From NCBI RefSeq assembly GCF_025869515.1, contig NZ_JAOZVR010000010.1, positions 34,243 through 98,242 on the forward strand: a DNA stretch of 64,000 nt. Direction: 5' to 3'. Numbering within the stretch: position 1 is the stretch's first letter; each line of letters begins with the position of its first letter. The notes under the pieces are model-generated. The model was not told where the DNA came from and did not search any database. It saw only the letters and a list, made by a program, of their open reading frames with translations. The translations under genes were made by a program, and so were the position numbers. Origin of the DNA: Ferrovibrio sp. Its GTDB lineage: Bacteria > Pseudomonadota > Alphaproteobacteria > Ferrovibrionales > Ferrovibrionaceae. Below, piece after piece: positions 57,723 to 64,000 of this stretch.

Positions 57723-58721
57723 ATGACTGTCGCGAGCCAAGCTAAACATTTGATTAGCTTTGCCCTGTTGGTCCTGGCCGGCCTGTTCGGCCCCTGGGAC
57801 GGCGGGGACGTGCGGGCCGATCCGATCGTCCTGCGCAGCGCCGTCCTGGAGCTTGATCCCGGCGATCCCGGACAGCTCCGGCTCGGCCGGCTCGACTATC
57901 TGGGCGGCCTCATCATCGCCAGCGAGCAGGCCGGGTTCGGCGGCTATTCCGGCATCGCGGTGGATGCCGATGGCGCCGGCCTGTGGGCGATCGCCGATAC
58001 CGGGCACTGGCTGCGGCTGGATTTCCAGCGCGACCCGGCCGGCCCGCCGGCCGGCATTGCCGCGGCGCAGATGCTGCCGCTGCGCGATGCCAGTGGTGAA
58101 GCGATCACCCGCAAGGTGCTGAGCGATGCCGAAAGCCTGCGTCATCTGGCTGACGGGCGCTGGCTGGTTTCCTTCGAGCGCGCGCATCGCCTGTGGTTCT
58201 ATGACGCGCCGGGCGGTGTTGCGACCGGTGCCCTGACGGTGCCGCCGGCCGTGACGCAGCAGCCCGGCAATGGCGGCATCGAGGGGGTGGCGGCCCTGCC
58301 CGACGGCGACCTGCTGCTGTTCAGCGAGGACATGCCGGCTGTGAGCGGCGAGGGCAGCGCGGTCTGGCTGTGGCGCACTGGCGCCTGGCGGGATCTCGCC
58401 TGGCCGGCCCGCGACGATTTCAAGCCCACCGATGCCGTGGCGCTCGACAATGGCGACGTGATCGTGCTTGAGCGCTATTTCACGCCGCTGGTGGGTCCCA
58501 AGGCACGGCTGCAGCGGATTCCGGCCGCGGCCTTAAACACCGGGGGGCTGCTGCAGCCTGAATTGCTGGCGGAATGGGCGCGGCCGCTCTCGGTCGACAA
58601 TATGGAAGCGCTGGATGCGCGCCGCCTGCCTGATGGCAGCCTGTGGCTTTATGTGATGTCGGACGACAACCAGAATCCGTTGCAGCGGACGTTGCTGATG
58701 GTGTTCCGGCTGGCCCCGTGA
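57723..58721 (+). CDS. Esterase-like phytase-family secreted protein
   Basis: A 332-residue exported protein of the esterase-like activity of phytase family (PF13449 type). The N-terminus has a signal peptide (about residues 8-33). The mature part reads as a beta-propeller: GGLIIASEQAGFGGYSGIAVDADGAGLWAIADTGHWL, SDAESLRHLADGRWLVSFERAHRLW and NGGIEGVAALPDGDLLLFSED. Family members are lipoprotein or periplasmic enzymes of uncertain substrate. GGGAAG precedes the ATG at 57723. In related genomes this gene lies near cobT and rpmB, as here. Confidence 0.88.
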   Translation: MTVASQAKHLISFALLVLAGLFGPWDGGDVRADPIVLRSAVLELDPGDPGQLRLGRLDYLGGLIIASEQAGFGGYSGIAVDADGAGLWAIADTGHWLRLDFQRDPAGPPAGIAAAQMLPLRDASGEAITRKVLSDAESLRHLADGRWLVSFERAHRLWFYDAPGGVATGALTVPPAVTQQPGNGGIEGVAALPDGDLLLFSEDMPAVSGEGSAVWLWRTGAWRDLAWPARDDFKPTDAVALDNGDVIVLERYFTPLVGPKARLQRIPAAALNTGGLLQPELLAEWARPLSVDNMEALDARRLPDGSLWLYVMSDDNQNPLQRTLLMVFRLAP

Positions 58722-58747
58722 TCGTAAACAGTCGCAGCGCAAAAACG

Positions 58748-58781
58748 AAAACGCCCGCCAGGCGAACCCGGCGGGCGTTTT
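58748..58781. terminator. Bidirectional terminator between phytase-family gene and rpmB
   Basis: AAAACGCCCGCC (58748-58759) and GGCGGGCGTTTT (58770-58781) form a perfect 12-base dyad with a T run on both strands, so it can end the rightward phytase-family message and the leftward rpmB message. Confidence 0.88.
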
Positions 58782-58816
58782 GCGAAACGCTTTAACGAAA
58801 GATCAGGCGGCGCGGA

Positions 58817-59110
58817 TCACGCAGCCTTGGCGGCCAGGGCCTTCTTGATCTTGCGCTTCAGGACGCGGGCCGGGCTCGACAGAAGCTCGTCCTTGGTCTT
58901 GATCAGCCAGTTGTCGATGCCGCCATTATGCTCCACCGAGCGCAGGCCATGCGAGGACACGCGCAATGTCACGTCGCGACCCAGCGCTTCGCTGATCAGC
59001 GAAACCACATGCAGGTTGGGCAGAAAGCGACGCCGGGTCTTGTTGTTGGCGTGGCTGACGTTGTTGCCGCTCTGAACGCCCTTGCCGGTCACTTCGCAAC
59101 GACGAGCCAT
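58817..59110 (-). CDS. rpmB: 50S ribosomal protein L28
   Basis: A 97-residue ribosomal protein. It opens with [36 protein letters not shown], the L28 signature around the first metal-like Cys and the NNVSHA segment, and ends in a basic helix. A strong promoter at 59155-59183 drives it. The terminator at 58748-58781 lies downstream. It is monocistronic here, apart from the L33 partner found in other bacteria. Confidence 0.97.
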   Translation of the reverse strand: MARRCEVTGKGVQSGNNVSHANNKTRRRFLPNLHVVSLISEALGRDVTLRVSSHGLRSVEHNGGIDNWLIKTKDELLSSPARVLKRKIKKALAAKAA

Positions 59111-59154
59111 GATGAACCTCTAACTTTCCAGTGTTGTCGTAAATTTGGTGGCCG

Positions 59155-59183
59155 GTTATAGGGACTGGGCCCCCGTGCGTCAA
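59155..59183 (-). promoter_or_regulatory. Sigma-70 promoter of rpmB
   Basis: Read leftward, TTGACG (59183-59178), a 17-base spacer and TATAAC (59160-59155). This is close to consensus. The leader to the rpmB ATG at 59110 is about 38 bases. Confidence 0.75.
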
Positions 59184-59291
59184 CCCGGTCGTCAGCCGGC
59201 AAAAGCCGGGGCCGCCGCAATCCGGCATCGTAGCGGGTGCAAAGGCACCCCAGCGCCGGAAAACCGCGCTGAATCCGGGACAAATCCCGCG

Positions 59292-59320
59292 TTGACTCTG
59301 CCCATGCGACCCCGTATACA
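59292..59320 (+). promoter_or_regulatory. Sigma-70 promoter of the rpmH operon
   Basis: TTGACT (59292-59297), a 17-base spacer and TATACA (59315-59320) form a near-consensus promoter. Transcription should start near 59327, giving a leader of about 100 bases before rpmH. Confidence 0.78.
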
Positions 59321-59334
59321 GCGGGACCGATTTT

Positions 59335-59405
59335 CCGGGGGCCTCTGCAGGCCCCCGGCCTGTTTTGTTTAACCTTCTTTTTCGCGGTTTTCCAGGAAAA
59401 GAAGG
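59335..59405 (+). promoter_or_regulatory. Structured leader of the rpmH operon with two hairpins
   Basis: The first hairpin has a perfect 10-base-pair stem (59335-59344 with 59349-59358, loop CTGC) followed by CCTGTTTTGTTT, which resembles an intrinsic terminator. The second has a 9-base-pair stem (CCTTCTTTT at 59373-59381 with AAAAGAAGG at 59397-59405) and a 15-base loop, ending 21 bases before the rpmH start. They may form an attenuator. The rest of the 316-base gap between rpmB and rpmH holds only the two promoters. Confidence 0.5.
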
Positions 59406-59426
59406 CAAGTCAGACGGAGAGCCGCT

Positions 59427-59561
59427 GTGAAACGTACATTCCAACCGAGCAATCTGGTGCGCAAGCGCCGCCATGGCTTCCGCGCCCGTATGGCGACCGT
59501 CGGCGGCCGCAAGGTCATTGCCGCCCGGCGCGCCCAGGGCCGTAAGAAGCTCTCGGCCTAA
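59427..59561 (+). CDS. rpmH: 50S ribosomal protein L34
   Basis: A 44-residue, very basic ribosomal protein. It reads [20 protein letters not shown] followed by [21 protein letters not shown] and LSA, the complete L34 sequence with the usual length. The start is GTG at 59427 with GGAGAG seven bases upstream. It begins the rpmH-rnpA-yidD-yidC-yihA-argB cluster, with rnpA 11 bases downstream. Confidence 0.97.
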   Translation: MKRTFQPSNLVRKRRHGFRARMATVGGRKVIAARRAQGRKKLSA

Positions 59562-59572
59562 GTTTACCCGCG

Positions 59573-59962
59573 ATGGCGTCGGGCGGTGTCGAGCGACTCC
59601 GCCGCCGCGCGGATTATCTCCGGGTGCAGGCGGCCGAGCGGCGCATAGCGCTGCCGGGACTGCTGCTGCAGGCCGCGCCCGGCGAGGTCGGCTGTTGCCG
59701 GGTCGGCTTCACCGCCTCGCGCAAGGTGGGTAACGCGGTCACCCGCAATCGTGCCCGCCGCCGCCTCAAGGCGCTGGCCAGCGAAATCCTGCCCGGGCAT
59801 GCGATATCCGGCCATGATTTCGTCCTGGTGGCGCGCCAGGGCACCCCGCTGCGGGACTATGCCGCCCTGCGCCGCGATCTCGAAGCTGCATTGAAAAAGC
59901 TCAAACTGTGGCAGGCGCCTGCCGAGGCGCCATCGGGTGCGTCCGCATCGGGTGCGGCATGA
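59573..59962 (+). CDS. rnpA: Ribonuclease P protein component
   Basis: A 129-residue basic protein that helps RNase P RNA bind precursor tRNA. The hallmark is FTASRKVGNAVTRNRARRRLKAL, the RNR motif, preceded by LRRRADYLRVQAAERR. The C-terminal 20 residues are a low-complexity Ala/Ser/Pro tail. It lies 11 bases after rpmH and overlaps yidD by four bases. Confidence 0.95.
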   Translation: MASGGVERLRRRADYLRVQAAERRIALPGLLLQAAPGEVGCCRVGFTASRKVGNAVTRNRARRRLKALASEILPGHAISGHDFVLVARQGTPLRDYAALRRDLEAALKKLKLWQAPAEAPSGASASGAA

Positions 59963-60246
59963 CGCCGCTGGTCCGTCTGCTCAGCCTGCCGATCCAGGCC
60001 TACCGCCTCGTGCTCTCGCCCTGGATCGGGCATAACTGCCGCTACCAGCCGACCTGCTCCTGCTATGCGCTGGAGGCGCTGGAGACGCATGGTGCGGCGC
60101 GCGGCGGCTATCTCGCCGTGCGACGTCTGGCACGGTGCAATCCCTTCGGCGGCAGCGGCTACGACCCGGTTCCGCCAGGTATTACCAATCCAGGCATTAC
60201 CAAGTCTGCCACCACCACTTCATCTGTACAGCAAGGCTCAGTCTGA
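59959..60246 (+). CDS. yidD: Membrane protein insertion efficiency factor YidD
   Basis: A 95-residue, amphipathic membrane-associated protein. The conserved block is LVRLLSLPIQAYRLVLSPWIGHNCRYQPTCSCYALEALETHGAARGGYLAVRRLARCNPFGGSGYDPVP with its cysteines. It assists insertion by YidC. The ATG at 59959 overlaps the rnpA stop, and its TGA shares one base with the yidC ATG, so the three are translationally linked. The last 20 residues are a variable Thr/Ser-rich tail. Confidence 0.95.
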   Translation: MTPLVRLLSLPIQAYRLVLSPWIGHNCRYQPTCSCYALEALETHGAARGGYLAVRRLARCNPFGGSGYDPVPPGITNPGITKSATTTSSVQQGSV

Positions 60247-62087
60247 TGTCCGACCAGAAGAATCTCATCATCGCGATCGTGGTCTCGGTGGCGATCATGC
60301 TCGGTTTCCAGTTCTTCGTCGAAAAGCCGAAGCAGGACCAACTGCGCGAACAGCAGGCTGCCCAGCAGGCGCAGTCGGCTGCCCCGGGTGCGATTCCGGG
60401 TGCGACTCCGGGTGCGGGCGGCAGCGCGGTGCCGGATGCCAGTGGCCTGCCGGCGCTGCCCAGCCTGGCGCAGCAGATGGCCGATCAGGCGGCGACGCGC
60501 GACAAGGCGCTGGCCGAGAGCCCGCGGGTGAAGATCGAAGGCAAGCGGCTGGTCGGCTCGCTCAATCTGGTCGGTGGCCGCATCGACGATGTGGTGCTGC
60601 CGGAATACCGCGAAACCATCAAGCCCGATTCCAACCCGATCCACCTGCTGTCGCCGACCGGCGGCCCGTCGCCCTTCTATGCCGAATTCGGCTGGACCGC
60701 GTCCGGCGCCACGGTTGCCACGCCGACGGCGCAGACCCGCTGGACCGCCGACCGGGATGTGCTCAGGCCCGGCCAGCCGGTCACGCTCAGCTGGGATAAC
60801 GGCCAGGGCCTGGTCTTCAGCCGCAGGATCGAGATCGACGACAACTATCTCTTCACCGTTACCCAGACGGTGGAGAACAAGACCGACAAGGCGCTGACGC
60901 TGTTCCCCTATGCGCTGGTCTCGCGTCATGGCACGCCGCACACAGATGGCCTCTACATCCTGCATGAGGGTCCGGTCGGCGTGTTCCGCGAAAAGGCCGC
61001 CGATGGCGGCACGCTGAAGGAGCTGAGCTACAAGGATTTGTCCGACGACAAGGCGCGCGAATTCGATTCGGTCGGCGGCTGGATCGGCTTCACCGACAAA
61101 TACTGGCAGACCGTTCTGGTGCCCGGCGTCGACCAGGCCGTGAAGGCCCGCTTCACCCATGCCAAGCCGGCCAACGGTGGCGACCGCTATCAGGCCGATT
61201 ATCTCGGCGGCGGCCAGCAGCTCGAAGCCGGCAAGACGGTGAGCAGCACCTCGCTGCTGTTTGCCGGCGCCAAGGAAGTCAAGCTGATCGATCGCTACGA
61301 AGAGCAGCACAAGATCGCCAAGTTCGAACTCTCTATCGACTGGGGCTGGTTCCACTTCCTGACCAAGCCGATGTTCTACAGCATCGACTATCTGAAGGGC
61401 GTGCTGGGCAATATCGGTCTCGCCATGCTGGCGGTCACCGTGATCGTCAAGCTGCTGTTCTTCCCGCTCGCCTACAAATCCTATGTGGCGATGAGCGCGA
61501 TGAAGAAGCTGCAGCCCGAGATGCAGAAGCTGCGCGAGCGCTATGGCGAAGACCGCGCCAAGATGCAGACCGAGCTGATGCAGCTCTACAAGAAGGAAAA
61601 GGTCAATCCGGCTGCCGGCTGTCTGCCGATCCTGTTGCAGATTCCGGTCTTCTTCGCCCTCTACAAGGTGCTCTACATCGCCATCGAGATGCGTCATGCG
61701 CCCTTCTACGGCTGGATTCACGACCTTTCGGCGCCGGACCCGACCTCGTGGCTGAACGGCTTCGGTTTCCTGCCCTGGGATGTGCCGCATCTCGGTCCGC
61801 TGCACATCATCTCGATCGGCGTCTGGCCGATCATCATGGGCGTCTCGATGTTCCTGCAGATGAAGATGAATCCGCAGCCGCCGGATCCGGTGCAGCAGAA
61901 GATCTTCGCGCTGATGCCCGTGGTGTTCACCTTCATGCTGGGCAGCTTCGCCGCCGGCCTGGTGATCTACTGGAGCTGGAACAACACGCTCTCCATCCTG
62001 CAGCAATATGTGATCATGAAGCGCATGGGCGTGAAGATCGGCGGCGGGGCCGAAAAGCCCGAACCCGCCGCGAAGCCGAAGAAGTAA
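60246..62087 (+). CDS. yidC: Membrane protein insertase YidC
   Basis: A 613-residue inner-membrane insertase of the Oxa1 family. An N-terminal helix (NLIIAIVVSVAIMLGFQFFV) leads into a long periplasmic beta-sandwich domain, preceded by a Gln/Pro/Ala-rich linker with GATPGA repeats. The core of five helices has WGWFHFLTKPMFYSIDYLKG, KEKVNPAAGCLPILLQIPVFFALYKVL and the closing NTLSILQQYVIMKRMGV. A positively charged C-terminal tail follows. The start is ATG at 60246. Confidence 0.97.
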   Translation: MSDQKNLIIAIVVSVAIMLGFQFFVEKPKQDQLREQQAAQQAQSAAPGAIPGATPGAGGSAVPDASGLPALPSLAQQMADQAATRDKALAESPRVKIEGKRLVGSLNLVGGRIDDVVLPEYRETIKPDSNPIHLLSPTGGPSPFYAEFGWTASGATVATPTAQTRWTADRDVLRPGQPVTLSWDNGQGLVFSRRIEIDDNYLFTVTQTVENKTDKALTLFPYALVSRHGTPHTDGLYILHEGPVGVFREKAADGGTLKELSYKDLSDDKAREFDSVGGWIGFTDKYWQTVLVPGVDQAVKARFTHAKPANGGDRYQADYLGGGQQLEAGKTVSSTSLLFAGAKEVKLIDRYEEQHKIAKFELSIDWGWFHFLTKPMFYSIDYLKGVLGNIGLAMLAVTVIVKLLFFPLAYKSYVAMSAMKKLQPEMQKLRERYGEDRAKMQTELMQLYKKEKVNPAAGCLPILLQIPVFFALYKVLYIAIEMRHAPFYGWIHDLSAPDPTSWLNGFGFLPWDVPHLGPLHIISIGVWPIIMGVSMFLQMKMNPQPPDPVQQKIFALMPVVFTFMLGSFAAGLVIYWSWNNTLSILQQYVIMKRMGVKIGGGAEKPEPAAKPKK

Positions 62088-62094
62088 TGTGATC

Positions 62095-62745
62095 ATGGCC
62101 GAACTGCCGGCCGTAGATGAAAGCTTTACCCCGGCCGCGCTGGAGCGCGGCCGGCTGCTGTTTGCCGGTCCGTGCGATTTCTTCGCCGGCGCCATGACGG
62201 TGCCACAGCTGCCGCCGGCGCGCGGGCCGGAAGTCGCCTTTGCCGGCCGCTCCAACGTGGGCAAATCCTCGCTGGTCAATGCGCTCTGCGGCCGCAAGGC
62301 GCTGGCCCGCACCTCCAATACCCCGGGCCGCACCCAGCAGCTCAATTTCTTCGATCTCGGCGGTGTGCTCAGCCTCGTCGACCTGCCGGGCTACGGTTAT
62401 TCCTCGGTCGGCAAGGCCAAGGCGGCGGCCTGGACCGAGACCACGCGCGCCTACCTGAAGGGCCGGGTCGAGCTGAAGCGGGTCTGCCTGCTGGTCGACA
62501 GCCGCCATGGCCTGAAGGCCGGCGACGAGGACATCATGACGCTGCTGGATAAATCGGCAGTGATTTACCAGGTGGTGCTGACCAAGGCCGACAAGACCGG
62601 GTCGCAGGAACTGGCCGCGATCAAGGCTGCCACGGCGGAGACGCTGAAACGTCATGTGGCCGCCCATCCGATCATCCGCATCACCTCCAGCGAAACCGGT
62701 GCCGGGATTCCAGAATTGCGGGCCGAGCTTGCGGCACTGACCTGA
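62095..62745 (+). CDS. yihA: Ribosome biogenesis GTPase YihA/EngB
   Basis: A 216-residue GTPase for 50S assembly. The G motifs are G1 AGRSNVGKSSL, G2 NTPGRTQQLNFF, G3 VDLPGYGYSSV and G4 LTKADK. Its N-terminal helical extension (FTPAALERGRLLFAGPCDFFAGA) is typical of alphaproteobacterial members. ATG at 62095 was preferred to GTG at 62089 because of the family start; neither has a strong ribosome site. It begins seven bases after yidC and precedes argB. Confidence 0.95.
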   Translation: MAELPAVDESFTPAALERGRLLFAGPCDFFAGAMTVPQLPPARGPEVAFAGRSNVGKSSLVNALCGRKALARTSNTPGRTQQLNFFDLGGVLSLVDLPGYGYSSVGKAKAAAWTETTRAYLKGRVELKRVCLLVDSRHGLKAGDEDIMTLLDKSAVIYQVVLTKADKTGSQELAAIKAATAETLKRHVAAHPIIRITSSETGAGIPELRAELAALT

Positions 62746-62798
62746 CGCGCCGTATAACCGCTGAACCCATTTCATAAGAAACGCCGAGACGCAAAGCC

Positions 62799-63713
62799 AT
62801 GAAGACCACCGGCCCGCAACCGCTGGAAACGCATCTGCAGCAGACCGCCAAGGTCCTGTCGGAGGCGCTGCCCTATATGCGCCGCTTTGCCGGCCAGACC
62901 ATGGTGATCAAATACGGCGGCCATGCCATGGGCGACGAGGCGCTGGCGATGCAGTTCGCCCGCGACGTCGTGCTGATCAAGCAGGTCGGCATCAACCCGA
63001 TCGTGGTGCATGGCGGCGGCCCGCAGATCGGCGCGATGCTGGAGCGGCTGAAGATCAAGAGCGAATTCGTCGACGGTCTGCGCGTCACCGATCAGGCCAC
63101 GGTCGAGATCGTCGAGATGGTGCTGGCCGGTTCGATCAACAAGCAGATCGTCACCGCCATCAACGCGGCCGGCGGCACGGGCATCGGTATCTCGGGCAAG
63201 GACGGTCGCCTGATCGAGGCGCGTAAACTGCGCCGCAGCGTGCGCGATCCTGGTTCGAACATCGAGAAGCTGCTCGATCTTGGCTTCGTCGGTGAACCGA
63301 CACGCATCAATCCGGAGATCCTGCGCAGCCTGCAGAATTCCAACCTGATCCCGGTGGTGGCACCGATCGGCGTCGGCGAGAACGGCGAGACCTACAATAT
63401 CAACGCCGATACCTCGGCCGGCGCCGTGGCAGCCGCCATGGGTGCCACCAAGCTGCTGATGCTCACCGACGTGGCCGGCGTGCTGAACAAGGACAAGAAG
63501 CTGATCCCCTCGCTCACCGCGAAAGACGCGCTGGTGCTGATGGGCGATGGCACGATTTCCGGCGGCATGATCCCCAAGGTGGAAACCTGCCTCGATGCCG
63601 TGCGCGGCGGCGTGGCCGCGGCGCATATCCTGGACGGCCGCATCCCGCATGTGCTGCTGCTCGAACTGTTCACGGCGCATGGCGTCGGCACGATGATCGA
63701 ACGCACGCCGTAA
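62799..63713 (+). CDS. argB: Acetylglutamate kinase
   Basis: A 304-residue amino-acid kinase, the second step of arginine synthesis. ATP- and substrate-site motifs are complete: [71 protein letters not shown] and [18 protein letters not shown]. The N-terminal helix [23 protein letters not shown] is that of arginine-sensitive hexameric forms, so feedback inhibition is likely. It is read after yihA with a 53-base gap and ends at a strong terminator. Confidence 0.97.
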   Translation: MKTTGPQPLETHLQQTAKVLSEALPYMRRFAGQTMVIKYGGHAMGDEALAMQFARDVVLIKQVGINPIVVHGGGPQIGAMLERLKIKSEFVDGLRVTDQATVEIVEMVLAGSINKQIVTAINAAGGTGIGISGKDGRLIEARKLRRSVRDPGSNIEKLLDLGFVGEPTRINPEILRSLQNSNLIPVVAPIGVGENGETYNINADTSAGAVAAAMGATKLLMLTDVAGVLNKDKKLIPSLTAKDALVLMGDGTISGGMIPKVETCLDAVRGGVAAAHILDGRIPHVLLLELFTAHGVGTMIERTP

Positions 63714-63735
63714 GGTTCGCCTGTCGAGTTGAAAC

Positions 63736-63775
63736 GCCGCCGGCCCGGGATCAAATCCTGGCCGGCGGCTTTTTT
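63736..63775 (+). terminator. Rho-independent terminator after argB
   Basis: GCCGCCGGCC and GGCCGGCGGC pair, with a few inner pairs, to form a stem of about 14 base pairs (63736-63750 with 63756-63769), followed by TTTTTT. The EamA gene on the other strand ends within its T run. Confidence 0.9.
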
Positions 63776-64000
63776 ATGCCCGTGCGGGGCGCCGATTGAC
63801 CAGCAGGATGCCGGCAACGATCACCGCAACGGCGAGCCAGACCAGCAGCCCGTAGCGTTCGCCGAACACGAAAGTGCCGACCGCCAGGCTGGTCGCGGTC
63901 ATCACATAGCCGATCTGGCTCAGGTAAACCGGCCCGGCCACGCGCTGCAGTTCGAAATAGGGAATGAAGATGAGGCAGGCGAAAAATCCGGCGGCGGCCA
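63774..64000 (-). CDS. EamA/DMT-superfamily transporter (partial, C-terminal end)
   Basis: The last 75 codons of a membrane transporter whose 5' part lies beyond the window. The visible sequence has two hydrophobic helices of the second EamA repeat: PVYLSQIGYVMTATSLAVGTFVFGERYGLLVWLAVAVIVAGILLVNRRP, where FGERY and the final helix are the usual ending. Its stop (TAA at 63776-63774) lies in the T run of the argB terminator. The substrate cannot be inferred. Confidence 0.75.
   Translation of the reverse strand, partial: AAAGFFACLIFIPYFELQRVAGPVYLSQIGYVMTATSLAVGTFVFGERYGLLVWLAVAVIVAGILLVNRRPARA

Noticed and set aside
59111..59426. Replication origin next to rpmH
   Set aside because: No cluster of DnaA boxes and no dnaA gene; the gap is explained by two promoters and a leader.
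60159..62345. 728-residue open frame opposite yidC and yihA
   Set aside because: Crosses two intact genes on the other strand and has no domain signature.

Overview
The window is a GC-rich, densely coding stretch of chromosome from an alphaproteobacterium. The best fit is a Rhodospirillales-type organism. Support comes from aerobic-type cobaltochelatase genes (cobS, cobT) beside bolA and a J-domain gene, a xerD / secreted-protein / aroK / aroB block, an rpmH-rnpA-yidD-yidC-yihA-argB block, cmk next to rpsA, a malyl-CoA lyase of the Rhodobacter Mcl1 type and a bacterial alternative oxidase. The genus cannot be fixed from sequence reading alone. No rRNA, tRNA, CRISPR array, insertion sequence, integrase of a mobile element or phage gene was seen, so this looks like a stable chromosomal backbone.

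Layout. 1-3.1 kb: a peptide-type ABC importer (binding protein, two permeases; the last runs off the edge), divergent from an allophanate hydrolase (3.4-5.3 kb). 5.3-5.7 kb: a non-coding stretch with two terminators and a sigma-54-like promoter that together outline a possible small RNA. 5.7-13.8 kb: glutathione S-transferase, PAS_5 protein, tautomerase / LysR pair, an EF-G-like GTPase, thioredoxin 2, a purine permease, a small acetyltransferase and a DMT exporter. 13.9-16.1 kb: an ECF42-type set (DGPF protein, sigma factor, SRPBCC protein). 16.3-20.2 kb: alternative oxidase, a TctC-type binding protein, an enolase-superfamily enzyme and its divergent LysR regulator. 20.5-23.0 kb: cmk and rpsA.

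23.2-30.6 kb is the most unusual signalling region: a small secreted protein and a CHASE2-adenylate cyclase in one operon face a very large exported TPR-CHAT (caspase-like) protein, followed by a PilZ-ended protein of otherwise unknown type. 30.8-35.2 kb: an RNA methyltransferase, a Rhizobium-type asparaginase with an acetyltransferase, and a CobW / FlgN / kinase operon. 35.3-41.0 kb: surface polysaccharide genes (UDP-sugar dehydrogenase, GT4 glycosyltransferase, WecA-like initiating transferase, WbpM/CapD-like dehydratase). 41.0-48.3 kb: malyl-CoA lyase, xerD, a secreted repeat-rich protein with a newly noted 46-residue membrane peptide, aroK-aroB, an AEC permease and a ribbon-helix-helix protein.

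48.4-59.1 kb: bolA, J-domain protein, cobS, cobT, an esterase-like phytase-family protein and rpmB. A 1757-residue hybrid histidine kinase with eight tandem PAS repeats sits between cobT and the phytase-family gene. 59.1-63.7 kb: rpmH (with a strong promoter and a structured leader), rnpA, yidD, yidC, yihA and argB, closed by a terminator. The window ends inside an EamA transporter gene.

Many neighbours are coupled by 4-base start/stop overlaps (the two permeases, the DGPF protein and its sigma factor, flgN and the kinase, the two central polysaccharide genes, aroK-aroB, rnpA-yidD), so most multi-gene groups are probably operons. All family calls rest on reading motifs in the translations; no database search was run.
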